Shown here piece after piece: positions 1 through 6,259 of a DNA stretch of 6,290 nucleotides. Under the pieces are notes generated by a model, which did no database searches, was not told the DNA's origin, and saw only the letters and a program-made list of their open reading frames with translations. Every line of letters starts with the position of its first letter. Within the stretch, counting starts at the first letter, position 1. The DNA comes from an uncultured Gemmatimonadota bacterium (GTDB lineage Bacteria; Gemmatimonadota; Gemmatimonadetes; Gemmatimonadales; GWC2-71-9). A program made the position numbers and the translations under genes. Location of the stretch: positions 1 to 6,290 of the forward strand of contig CAJVYZ010000182.1 in NCBI GenBank assembly GCA_913009915.1, given 5' to 3'.

Positions 1-68
1 TTCAAGCAGAAGACGGCATACGAGCTATATCAGTGTGACTGGAGTTCAGACGTGTGCTCTTCCGATCT
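1..68 (+). other. Illumina P7 index adapter (sequencing artefact)
   Basis: Not biological sequence. From base 3 it reads as the P7 flow-cell oligonucleotide (starting CAAGCAGAAGACGG). Next come a ten-base stretch whose last eight bases (27-34, ATATCAGT) sit where the sample index belongs, and then the TruSeq read-2 primer ending CTCTTCCGATCT at base 68. One base (25, C for expected A) differs from the canonical oligonucleotide. Translated on the minus strand it adds the well-known artefact peptide RSEEHTSELQSH to the C-terminus of the adjoining gene. Genomic sequence starts at 69. Confidence 0.98.
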
Positions 69-785
69 GTCACCGGGACGGACGGCCGGAATGCCGACGC
101 GATCGCCGGCAAGATCGGCAACCCAATGACGGGCGATGATCTTCTCGGCGAGAGTCATCGGCCGCGCCGGCGTATCGGGGACCGGTACCCGAACCCTTCC
201 CTGGAGCCGCGCGATGTTGTAGTGGAACAGCCCTCCGTACTCGATGATCCCCCGGGTGATGTCGCCCTCGCCCTCGGTGAACACAGCGAGAGGGATCGCC
301 TCGCCGCGACGGAGCCGCTCGATGAGCGAGAAGTCCGTGCTGGTGAGCATTCCCAGGTTCTGGCAATTTTCCTGATAGATCCGCTCGATGTTCTCGGCGA
401 TGACCAACCGAATGCCGGCGCACATCTCGGCATACGGCGATTGCTCGCGACTCGAGCCCTTGCCCCGCCGCTTGCCGCTCACCGAGGCAACGAACCCCCC
501 TTGGCGAACCAAACCCCGGGTAATGGGAAACTCTTCACCACACTTGAGGCCGAGATAGGGGAAATCCCCGAGGGTGTCGTCGTAGTAGTAGCAGATGTAC
601 GCCGGGGTGATTTCGTCGGTGGAGATATCGTCCCGCAGGGTCATTTCCTGAGGCCAGTCGAGGTCCTCACCCTCGAGTTGGCGCCTGACTAGGTCGGCGT
701 CTTCCGCGAGGAACAGAACCCGCCCGGACAGCGTCACCTGGTCGGGGCGTTTGTTCACCGTACGATTCTTCAGGCTCTCGAGCAT
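69..785 (-). CDS. Aconitase/3-isopropylmalate dehydratase superfamily hydro-lyase, swivel domain first (3' part missing)
   Basis: This is the first 239 residues of a probable [4Fe-4S] cytoplasmic hydro-lyase of the aconitase/LeuCD superfamily. Residues 52-61, DDISTDEITP, match the swivel-domain signature (compare LeuD DNIDTD and aconitase TTDHISP). GKGSSRE at 108-114 is the substrate-binding loop, with its serine and arginine present. The stretch around 124-150 (RLVIAENIERIYQENCQNLG) fits the following helix and strand. At 210-220 MTLAEKIIARH matches the start of a LeuC/aconitase catalytic domain, so the order is swivel then catalytic. That is the reverse of AcnA but resembles AcnB and some fused LeuC/LeuD-like proteins. 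The cluster cysteines would lie beyond the contig end. I chose ATG at 785 because AAGGAG lies ten bases upstream; the longer TTG start at 839 has no ribosome site. The substrate cannot be told from sequence: citrate, isopropylmalate, methylcitrate or another hydroxy acid are all possible. Confidence 0.85.
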
Positions 786-791
786 CAAACG

Positions 792-809
792 CGATCTCCT
801 TGGAGATCG
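792..809. repeat. Perfect 8-bp inverted repeat overlapping a ribosome binding site
   Basis: CGATCTCC, two central T bases, then GGAGATCG: two perfect 8-base arms. The AAGGAG of the downstream minus-strand gene falls across the centre. As DNA it could be an operator for a dimeric repressor. As RNA the two-base loop is too tight for the full stem, though a shorter stem could still hide the ribosome site. It may also be chance, since one arm is itself the Shine-Dalgarno region. Confidence 0.35.
796..801 (-). promoter_or_regulatory. Ribosome binding site of the dehydratase gene
   Basis: AAGGAG on the minus strand, ten bases before the ATG at 785. It decides the start in favour of that ATG over an in-frame TTG at 839. 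It lies within an inverted repeat at 792-809. Confidence 0.7.
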
Positions 810-843
810 AAAGATGCCCCGGCGCTGGAGGGTGAGCAAGGAG

Positions 844-873
844 TTGGGATTGCCCGCCGGGCCCGGCTACCAT
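844..873 (+). promoter_or_regulatory. Weak candidate promoter for the propeller gene
   Basis: TTGGGA (844-849), an 18-base spacer, then TACCAT (868-873) resemble sigma-70 -35 and -10 boxes. The -10 box lies only six bases before the ATG at 880, so a transcript from it would be nearly leaderless. That agrees with the lack of a clear Shine-Dalgarno before this gene. A perfect 12-base palindrome, GCCGGGCCCGGC (856-867), fills most of the spacer and could be an operator or just GC-rich chance. The match to consensus is poor. Confidence 0.2.
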
Positions 874-879
874 TGAGAC

Positions 880-1797
880 ATGCGGACCACGTCAGCGTTG
901 TTACTCGCCCTCCTCAACAGCAATTGCGCCCTGGCGCAGACCACTCCCGGGGCCCCGGACCCTCTTCATGTCGGGCCCGTGACCCAGTTCGAGGATGGCA
1001 CGCTTTCCGAGAGTTCCGGGGTGGCAGCCAGCCGCCAGTTTGCCGGGGTCCTGTGGACCCACAACGACGGGGGAAACGCACCGTACCTCTTCGCGACCGA
1101 CACTCTCGCCCGCATGCTCGGCACGTGGATCGTCGTTGGCAGCGACAACCGCGACTGGGAGGACATCGCCGCTGGGCCGTGTCCGGATGGCTCTCACTGC
1201 CTCTACTTGGGAGATGTGGGAGACAATCGCGAACGACATTCGACCAGCCGGATCTACCGGTTCCGCGAGCCAAACCTCGATTCCGTGCCCCGCGATTCGA
1301 TTGGTGAGACACCGGCGACCGCCGTTCTGACGTTTCAATACCCCGACGGTCCCACGGACGTGGAGGCGATGTACGTCGATACCAACGGTGACGTGCATCT
1401 GATCAGCAAGGGTGGATCGGGTCGGGTGACGCACTATCGACTTCGGACCGACGCCTGGGGAAGCGATATCGACCACGTGGTGACCGCGGAGAGTCTGGGC
1501 CAGTTCCCGATCGATCCCGGGAATACGCGTCTGGCCGGGGTAACCGGGGCCGACCTTTCGGCAGACGGCCACCGGCTGGTGGTGCGGACCTATCGCGAGC
1601 TGTTCTTCTACGCGGTGGATGATACCGGTGCCGTGGGCGACGGGCCCGTCACCACTTGCCCGATACTGGGGCTCGAGTCACAGGGCGAGGGAGTGGCGTG
1701 GCTCGACGACGAGCGCGTAGTGCTGACCAGCGAGCGCGGCGTGTTGGGTCGCGGCACCGTTGCGGTGATCCGTTGCCGGCTGCCGTGGAGCCGGTGA
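880..1797 (+). CDS. Secreted propeller-like protein of unknown function
   Basis: A 305-residue exported protein. Residues 1-19 form a signal peptide: MRTT, a hydrophobic core (ALLLALL) and an ALA|Q signal peptidase I site. C16 is not in a lipobox, so a soluble periplasmic or secreted protein is expected. The mature part repeats short strand-turn units typical of beta-propellers: SSGVAAS...GVLWTHNDGG (45-65), NRDWEDIAAGP (90-100), CLYLGDVGDN (107-116), DVEAMYVDTNGDVHLISK (160-177), VTGADLSADGHRLVVRTY (221-238) and QGEGVAWLDDERVVLTSE (268-285). This resembles the SdiA-regulated and phytase-esterase-like propeller groups. C101/C107 and C260/C299 might form disulfides. I see no catalytic motif, so a binding or structural role is as likely as an enzyme. 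It diverges from the dehydratase gene (94-base gap) and is convergent with the metalloprotease gene. No good ribosome site precedes the ATG. Confidence 0.8.
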   Translation: MRTTSALLLALLNSNCALAQTTPGAPDPLHVGPVTQFEDGTLSESSGVAASRQFAGVLWTHNDGGNAPYLFATDTLARMLGTWIVVGSDNRDWEDIAAGPCPDGSHCLYLGDVGDNRERHSTSRIYRFREPNLDSVPRDSIGETPATAVLTFQYPDGPTDVEAMYVDTNGDVHLISKGGSGRVTHYRLRTDAWGSDIDHVVTAESLGQFPIDPGNTRLAGVTGADLSADGHRLVVRTYRELFFYAVDDTGAVGDGPVTTCPILGLESQGEGVAWLDDERVVLTSERGVLGRGTVAVIRCRLPWSR

Positions 1798-1838
1798 GTC
1801 GCGCCGGCTAGCGGATGCGTGTCAGCCGTCCGCGGCTG
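1789..1838 (+). terminator. Two hairpins at a convergent gene junction
   Basis: AGCCGG (1789-1794) pairs with CCGGCT (1804-1809) across the two facing stop codons. CAGCCG (1823-1828) pairs with CGGCTG (1833-1838) around a TCCG loop, just downstream of the propeller stop. Neither is followed by a T run, so classic intrinsic termination is not shown. The second hairpin also lies inside the end of the opposing coding region, where GC-rich chance is likely. Transcription of both genes must nevertheless end near here. Confidence 0.25.
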
Positions 1839-3103
1839 CCCATGGTATAGATGGGACCGTGCCACACATCATCGATCATCATGACGGTCTCTTCTCCCGG
1901 CGCCCGCAGGGCATTGGGGTTCCCCAGAGAATAGGCGTCGGCCGCCTGGAGGTTCACCTGATACCCCAGGTCGGTGAACTGGCTGACAGTCACCACGCTG
2001 AGCGGATTGGTTCCGCCGGAGATGAAGCCCGTCATCAGTTCGGTGACGAAGGTGGACTCGCGCCAATGGCCATCTCTGGTACCGGGCCCTCCCTGGGTGT
2101 TTTCGACCGGTACCACAGAGGACGCGGAGTCCGGCGGGTTCCAGGGCCCTCCGGGGAGACCGTTGAACGCGGCCACGGTCGCCGATCCGGTGAAGTGGGT
2201 ATCGGCACCGGTGTTGTCCGGGACGCAGACTCCGCCGGCCCCACCGGGGCATGACGGATTCCTGAGGAAATCGAAAAAGCCCGACAGCGACCACAGGGTT
2301 CCGAGTCCGAGCACGTGCCCCATTTCGTGGAGGATGGCGTCGGCGAGGGTGCCGTTGTTCTCGATAGTGGTCAAATCGGCGACGTCGAACTGCATGATGC
2401 CCATGATAGGCAAGATCGGTGAACCGGTTCGGATGGCACAGGGGCCGGCCTGACCGAGGACCCCGCCGGGGCCGTCGATATTGGTGACCTCCACCCAAAT
2501 GAGGACGTCGTCGATGGTCCCGACGAACGCCGGGTGACCGATGCCGCAGAACCCGGCGGGAACGTCCCCGGGACCGGCAGCGATGGAGGGAAGGTCGCCG
2601 GTGATGACCTGGCTCCAACGGCTGGCGGCAGCGTTGAAGGCCGCTTGCTGGCTACCGCTGATGCTGCTGATGAAGTTGAGAGTGATGGTAAACGTGGCGG
2701 GGATGGCGGTAGCGGTAAACGACGCGGGCGGTAGTCCGGCGACGGTGGCGGTCATGGAGTTGGGTCCGACGGAAGGGCCCATCCTCCAACTGCCGACCGT
2801 GGCGGTCCCAGCCGAACCGGTCACCTGGGCAACGCCGGTGGCGCTGCCGCTACCTGAAGCAACCGCAAACGTCACGGCGATTCCCTGGAGCGGGTTACCG
2901 TCGGTGTCGAACACGGTCACCGAGGGCGGGAGGATCACGTCGGACCCCGCTTCTGCTTGTTGATTGTTGGTCGAACCGTCGGCGGTAATACTGCCCGGAG
3001 GAAGCACCGGGTCGGAGCAGGCGCTCACGAGAACGGCAACAGACAATATGCCGTACGACGTCATCCTCGTGACGATGCACAACGGCTGATCCCGACGGCT
3101 CAT
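1808..3103 (-). CDS. Leishmanolysin-like (M8-type) zinc metalloprotease lipoprotein with N-terminal Ig-like domain
   Basis: A 431-residue lipoprotein, probably displayed on the cell surface or in the periplasm. A lipobox VSAC puts the lipidated cysteine at residue 29. Residues about 46-132 form a bacterial Ig-like (Big_1/invasin type) domain, seen in VTVFDTDGNPLQGIAVTFAV and TATVAGLPPASFTATA. The catalytic domain begins near 140 and carries the zinc motif HEMGHVLGLG (259-268). A likely third histidine ligand is H346 in GHWRES, followed by a Met-turn ELMTG (355-359). The gap of over 80 residues between HEXXH and the third histidine is the leishmanolysin pattern rather than the compact HEXXHXXGXXH of other metzincins. 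Cysteines at 186, 222, 285 and 293 could form disulfides. The C-terminus ends in a basic tail, GRLTRIR. ATG at 3103 is preferred because AAGGAG stands nine bases before it; the ATG at 3121 overlaps that site. Its substrate is unknown. Confidence 0.88.
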   Translation of the reverse strand: MSRRDQPLCIVTRMTSYGILSVAVLVSACSDPVLPPGSITADGSTNNQQAEAGSDVILPPSVTVFDTDGNPLQGIAVTFAVASGSGSATGVAQVTGSAGTATVGSWRMGPSVGPNSMTATVAGLPPASFTATAIPATFTITLNFISSISGSQQAAFNAAASRWSQVITGDLPSIAAGPGDVPAGFCGIGHPAFVGTIDDVLIWVEVTNIDGPGGVLGQAGPCAIRTGSPILPIMGIMQFDVADLTTIENNGTLADAILHEMGHVLGLGTLWSLSGFFDFLRNPSCPGGAGGVCVPDNTGADTHFTGSATVAAFNGLPGGPWNPPDSASSVVPVENTQGGPGTRDGHWRESTFVTELMTGFISGGTNPLSVVTVSQFTDLGYQVNLQAADAYSLGNPNALRAPGEETVMMIDDVWHGPIYTMGSRGRLTRIR

Positions 3104-3112
3104 GGGCAGTTT

Positions 3113-3118
3113 CTCCTT
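3113..3118 (-). promoter_or_regulatory. Ribosome binding site of the leishmanolysin-like gene
   Basis: AAGGAG on the minus strand, nine bases before ATG 3103. It lies directly after an upstream in-frame ATG at 3121, which it therefore cannot serve, and so it fixes the start six codons further in. Confidence 0.75.
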
Positions 3119-3191
3119 CATGGCATTGAAGACGGCTGGAGACGGTGGCTACTACACACCCCAACATGACGGGAGCGGCAACTACGCCCGC

Positions 3192-3210
3192 TTGGCATTA
3201 AGTATAGAAC
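3192..3210. promoter_or_regulatory. AT-rich patch in a divergent intergenic region, possible shared promoter
   Basis: The 202 bases between the divergent genes (3104-3305) contain one conspicuously AT-rich patch, TTGGCATTAAGTATAGAAC. On the plus strand TATAGA (3203-3208) resembles a -10 box for the hydrolase operon. On the minus strand TATACT (3206-3201) resembles a -10 box for the metalloprotease. It lies near the middle of the gap, giving leaders of roughly 90 bases either way. I see no good -35 box at the standard spacing on either strand. Nothing else in this gap is recognisable. Confidence 0.3.
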
Positions 3211-3305
3211 AATGGCACATTCGCGTGGCGGGTTCCGTGAGCTGGAACACTTGCCCCGGAGCGGCTGCGGCCATTACCCGATTCCTTTGTGAAGGCGACA
3301 GATTA

Positions 3306-4226
3306 GTGCGCATACGTTTCCGGTGGCTGATGGTCGCCCCCCTCCTGGCAGGACTGATCGTGCTGCTGGACCGACGCTCCACCGACAGTCCGCCGCACGA
3401 GGCGGAGTGGCTGAGCGCCGACGATGTGATGCTCCGAACCGTGCGGGCGGGCACCGGAGACACGACGGTGGTCATGTTTCACGGCTACGCCGAGTCGTTG
3501 ATGGCTTTCCGGCCGATGTTCGACCAGCTGGCCGCACGCACCAGTGTCCTGGCGGTGGATCTCCCCGGGTTCGGCCTGAGCGACAAGCCTCAGACCTCCT
3601 ACGATCTGGCGGGCTACGTCCGGCGAATGACGGCGTTCATCGACCGGCACATCTCCGGGCCGATCGTGCTGGTGGGACACTCCATGGGGGGAGAGGTGGC
3701 GGCTGCGGTGGCGCTCGAGCGGCCCGACCGAGTGGTGGGGCTGGTGCTGATCGCATCGGCCGGCTGGGGACTGAGTCCGGCAACCATGGCAGTAATCGGT
3801 GAAGGAGCCGACGTCATGGGTTGGATCAACGCGGTGGTCGGCGAACTGGTGGTCCCGCTGCACGACTCGGAATGGCTAGCCGAGCCCGAGGAACGGCGCC
3901 GCTACGACCCGCTACTGGATCCCGCGTTCCGGGCTGCCTCGGCGCGGGTGCTGAAGGAGTTTGATTTCGCCGCCCTTCAGACGAGGTTTGGTGACGTCCG
4001 GCAACCGACATTGTTGATCTGGGGAGAGCGGGATCCGACGATCCCCTTTGCCTTTGGCGAGGCCATCGATGACGCCATCGAGTGCAGCCGGATGATCACC
4101 ATTCGCCGAACCCTGCACCGGCCGCACCAGACCGATCCGGATAGGGTGCTAGAGGCGATCAAACAGTTCCTGGACGACCCACCCGCGTGTCGATCAGGGG
4201 TGGGTGCGTCAGAGGAGACAGGATGA
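3306..4226 (+). CDS. Membrane-anchored alpha/beta hydrolase
   Basis: A 306-residue alpha/beta-fold serine hydrolase, probably an esterase, lipase-like or epoxide-hydrolase-like enzyme. Residues 1-21, ending APLLAGLIVLL after basic residues, form a signal anchor or uncleaved signal, so the enzyme should face the periplasm. HGYAES (59-64) supplies the oxyanion region and DLPGFGLSDKP (85-95) is the conserved strand-4 turn. GHSMGG (124-129) is the nucleophile elbow with Ser126. Asp243 in WGERDPTIP is the likely acid and His274 in RPHQTDP the likely base, so the triad is complete. Residues 156-218 form the variable cap, which sets substrate choice and is not diagnostic. The GTG start at 3306 follows GAAGG by ten bases and puts the hydrophobic segment at the N-terminus. 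ATG 3330 would still keep most of that segment. Upstream in-frame codons back to 3102 look like untranslated leader. Its stop overlaps the start of the M28 gene (ATGA), so the two are co-transcribed. Confidence 0.88.
   Translation: MRIRFRWLMVAPLLAGLIVLLDRRSTDSPPHEAEWLSADDVMLRTVRAGTGDTTVVMFHGYAESLMAFRPMFDQLAARTSVLAVDLPGFGLSDKPQTSYDLAGYVRRMTAFIDRHISGPIVLVGHSMGGEVAAAVALERPDRVVGLVLIASAGWGLSPATMAVIGEGADVMGWINAVVGELVVPLHDSEWLAEPEERRRYDPLLDPAFRAASARVLKEFDFAALQTRFGDVRQPTLLIWGERDPTIPFAFGEAIDDAIECSRMITIRRTLHRPHQTDPDRVLEAIKQFLDDPPACRSGVGASEETG
4213..4217 (+). promoter_or_regulatory. Ribosome binding site of the M28 peptidase gene
   Basis: AGGAG five bases before ATG 4223, lying within the last codons of the hydrolase gene. 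Together with the ATGA overlap it fixes the start and suggests translational coupling. The upstream in-frame ATG at 4187 would place twelve charged or polar residues before the signal sequence and is less likely. Confidence 0.75.
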
Positions 4227-5869
4227 AACGGGTCTTGTGGATCGTCGTGCTGGCCCTGACCAGCTGCACGGAAAGCGCGGTCATCGCCCTGGTGGATTCG
4301 TCGGGAGACCGGTTGGCCGACGCCGTCAGCCAAACGACGTTCTGGGCGGCACTGGAATTCCTGTCCGACGATGCCCTCGAAGGCCGGGCACCGGGCACTC
4401 GCGGGGGCGACCTGGCGGCCAAGTACGTCGCAGCTGAGTTCCGTCAGATCGGGCTCGAGCCGGCCGGAGACAATGGAACGTTCTTCCATCGCGTTCCCAT
4501 CATCTCTCTGACGCCCAATCCGACATTGTCTCTCCTTCTTCCGGGACGTCCGACGCGACGCCTGCGCTACCCGGAGGACTACGTCCTGTGGTCGATGCGC
4601 GACGAGCCGGTGATCGAGGCACGGAGCAGCGTCGTGTTCGTAGGCTATGGCGTAGTCGCCCCGGAGTACCAGTGGGACGACTACGCGGGGGTGGACGTCT
4701 CGGGCAAGATCGTGCTGACGTTGGTCAACGACCCGGGCTTCGCCGATTCGACGATCTTCCGGGGCGAGGAGTTGACCTACTACGGCCGCTGGACCTATAA
4801 GATCGAAGAGGCCGCCCGCCATGGGGCGTCCGGCATTCTGCTGGTCCACAGCGCAGAGAGCGCCACATACCGTTGGGCCACGGTGTCGGGGTCGTGGACC
4901 GGCCCCCAGGTCCGCCTGGAAGCGCCTCCGACGGAGCTCCTCCTGGCGGGTTGGCTGGCGGAATCGGTTGCCGCCGAACTATTGCAGTCGGTGGCGCCAT
5001 CCGTGGAGGCGGTGCTGCGTATAGCGGCATCGGGGAGTTTCACTCCGGTCGAGCTACCGGTGTCGGCGGTCGCGTCAGTGGTGAGCATCATCGAATCGTC
5101 GGAGACGGTCAACGTCGTCGGGCGGCTCACTGGCTGGGGCGACAACCCCAACGAGTCGGTCCTGATAGGCGGCCACTACGACCATCTCGGAATCGGCACG
5201 CCGGTCGAGGGAGATTCGATCTACAATGGGGCCGTCGACAACGCCTCGGGCACCGCGGCGGTCATCGCCGCAGCCGAGGCGTTCATGACCAGCGGCGTGC
5301 GCCCCGACCGGTCGATCCTGTTCATGGCGTTCGGGGCCGAGGAATCAGGCCTCCTCGGATCCAAGGCGTTCGCCGCCCGGCCCACGCTCCCCCTCAGGGA
5401 CCTGGCCGCGGTACTCAATCTCGATGAGATGAATCTGTACGGCCTGACGGCCGACGTTTCCGCACTCGGGGTCGACCAGTCTTCCCTGGGCGACGCCTTC
5501 ACGGCCGCGGCCCGCGCCGAGAGGCTGGACGTGACCGTGAACCCAGACGCCATCCGCAAGGGCTTTTTCTTCCGCTCGGATCACTTCCCCTTCGTGCTGG
5601 CGGGAGTGCCGGCCTTGTCGCTGCAGTTCGGCCACGAGTACGCCGAGCGCCCTCCCGGTTGGGGAGCGCAGATGGATCTCGAATACGGGGAACGGCGGTA
5701 CCATCAGCCGGCAGATGAACTCCTCACCTGGTACACACCCGCTGGGGCGATGCAGCAACTGAAGGTCATGCTGCGAACCGCCTTGAAGGTGGCCGATGCT
5801 TCCGATCAACCGACGTGGAACGAAAGCTCCGAATTCAAGGCGGCGGGCGACGCCCGGCTGCAACAGTAG
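4223..5869 (+). CDS. M28 family zinc aminopeptidase lipoprotein with PA-domain insert
   Basis: A 548-residue exported metallopeptidase, expected to remove N-terminal residues from peptides outside the cytoplasm. MKRVLWIVVLALTSC is a lipoprotein signal with lipobox LTSC and lipidated Cys15. Residues 44-80 (EFLSDDALEGRAPGTRGG and onward) are the conserved opening of this peptidase group. About 135-260 is a protease-associated (PA) insert, recognisable from VVFVGYGVVAPEYQWDDYAG and GKIVLTLVND. The catalytic domain supplies all expected two-zinc residues: H318 and D320 (GGHYDH), bridging D339 (AVDNASG), catalytic E373 and ligand E374 (GAEESG), D401 (NLDEMN) and H494 (YHQPADE). It should therefore be active. 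It is the second gene of an operon with the alpha/beta hydrolase. Six bases separate its stop from that of the opposing peroxidase-related gene. Which residues it releases cannot be deduced. Confidence 0.93.
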   Translation: MKRVLWIVVLALTSCTESAVIALVDSSGDRLADAVSQTTFWAALEFLSDDALEGRAPGTRGGDLAAKYVAAEFRQIGLEPAGDNGTFFHRVPIISLTPNPTLSLLLPGRPTRRLRYPEDYVLWSMRDEPVIEARSSVVFVGYGVVAPEYQWDDYAGVDVSGKIVLTLVNDPGFADSTIFRGEELTYYGRWTYKIEEAARHGASGILLVHSAESATYRWATVSGSWTGPQVRLEAPPTELLLAGWLAESVAAELLQSVAPSVEAVLRIAASGSFTPVELPVSAVASVVSIIESSETVNVVGRLTGWGDNPNESVLIGGHYDHLGIGTPVEGDSIYNGAVDNASGTAAVIAAAEAFMTSGVRPDRSILFMAFGAEESGLLGSKAFAARPTLPLRDLAAVLNLDEMNLYGLTADVSALGVDQSSLGDAFTAAARAERLDVTVNPDAIRKGFFFRSDHFPFVLAGVPALSLQFGHEYAERPPGWGAQMDLEYGERRYHQPADELLTWYTPAGAMQQLKVMLRTALKVADASDQPTWNESSEFKAAGDARLQQ

Positions 5870-5875
5870 TACCGC

Positions 5876-6201
5876 TCAGGAGGAGTCTTCCTGCCACCGT
5901 CCTTCGAGGGCGACGCCGAGCCCGTCGGCAATGCGGTTCACGAAGGCGAAGTAGGCCGTCACGGAAACGAGATCGTGGATGGCAACGTCGTCCAGTCCCT
6001 GAGCTCGCAGGGGGACGATGTCCTCTGGAGTGATGTCCCCCGGGGATCGGGTCAATTTCATGGCATAGTCGAGTATGGCTCGATCCAACGGCGGCAAATC
6101 CAGGGCGCGGTAGTCCTGGGCCAGCGCCTCGACGAAGCCCGCGTGGTCTTCGTCGGGATGCTCCCGCTGCAACACGACACGGAGTCCCGCTCCGTGATGC
6201 A
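5876..6201 (-). CDS. Peroxidase-related (AhpD/carboxymuconolactone decarboxylase-like) protein, N-terminus missing
   Basis: These are the last 107 or so residues of a cytoplasmic protein of the 'uncharacterized peroxidase-related enzyme' group within the AhpD/CMD superfamily. HHGAGLR (codons from 6199) matches the helix that follows the active-site cysteine motif. LAQDYRALDLPPLDRAILDY, KLTRSPGDITPEDI and the closing VSVTAYFAFVNRIADGLGV are the family's conserved middle and tail. Family members are usually about 180-200 residues, so roughly 70-90 residues, including the redox CxxC region, are lost where the contig runs into adapter at 6202. The TTG reading at 6202-6200 uses the first adapter base and is not a real start. 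A role in peroxide detoxification is inferred from the superfamily; for this branch the reaction is not established. The gene is convergent with the M28 peptidase gene. Confidence 0.85.
5877..5893. terminator. Weak hairpin at a convergent junction
   Basis: CAGGA (5877-5881) can pair with TCCTG (5889-5893), around a seven-base loop that one G-T pair can shorten to five. It lies just past the M28 stop and overlaps the end of the opposing gene. There is no T run on either strand, so this is only a possible transcript end. Confidence 0.15.
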
Positions 6202-6259
6202 AGATCGGAAGAGCGTCGTGTAGGGAAAGAGTGTAGATCTCGGTGGTCGCCGTATCATT
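6202..6259 (+). other. Reverse complement of Illumina P5 adapter (sequencing artefact)
   Basis: Starts AGATCGGAAGAGCGTCGTGT, the TruSeq read-1 primer reverse complement, and runs to the end of the P5 flow-cell oligonucleotide (CGCCGTATCATT). Minus-strand translation gives the artefact peptide PPRSTLFPYTTLFRS. It terminates the genomic sequence and truncates the peroxidase-related gene. The boundary is uncertain by one base, because 6201 and 6202 are both A. Confidence 0.98.

Noticed and set aside
54..692. 212-codon plus-strand open frame opposite the dehydratase
   Set aside because: It starts inside adapter sequence, lies antisense to conserved aconitase motifs and has no recognisable motif. 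It is a GC-rich shadow frame.
786..839. Longer dehydratase start at TTG 839
   Set aside because: It adds 18 arginine-rich residues, has no ribosome site, and would place the good AAGGAG and the ATG at 785 inside the coding region.
3102..3305. N-terminal extension of the alpha/beta hydrolase from ATG 3102
   Set aside because: It would put about 68 non-hydrophobic residues before the signal anchor and run back to the divergent gene's start. The GTG at 3306 has a ribosome site and a sensible N-terminus.
4187..4222. M28 peptidase start at ATG 4187
   Set aside because: It would bury the lipoprotein signal behind twelve polar residues. ATG 4223 has AGGAG at proper spacing and gives a standard lipobox.
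3977..4849. 290-codon minus-strand open frame
   Set aside because: It lies antisense to conserved parts of both the hydrolase and the M28 peptidase, and its composition is charged and low in hydrophobic core. I recognise no family.
4873..5863. Open frames antisense to or out of frame with the M28 gene (4873-5427 plus, 5345-5863 minus)
   Set aside because: They overlap the zinc-ligand region of a clearly functional peptidase and encode Arg/Gly/Pro-rich or motif-free sequence.
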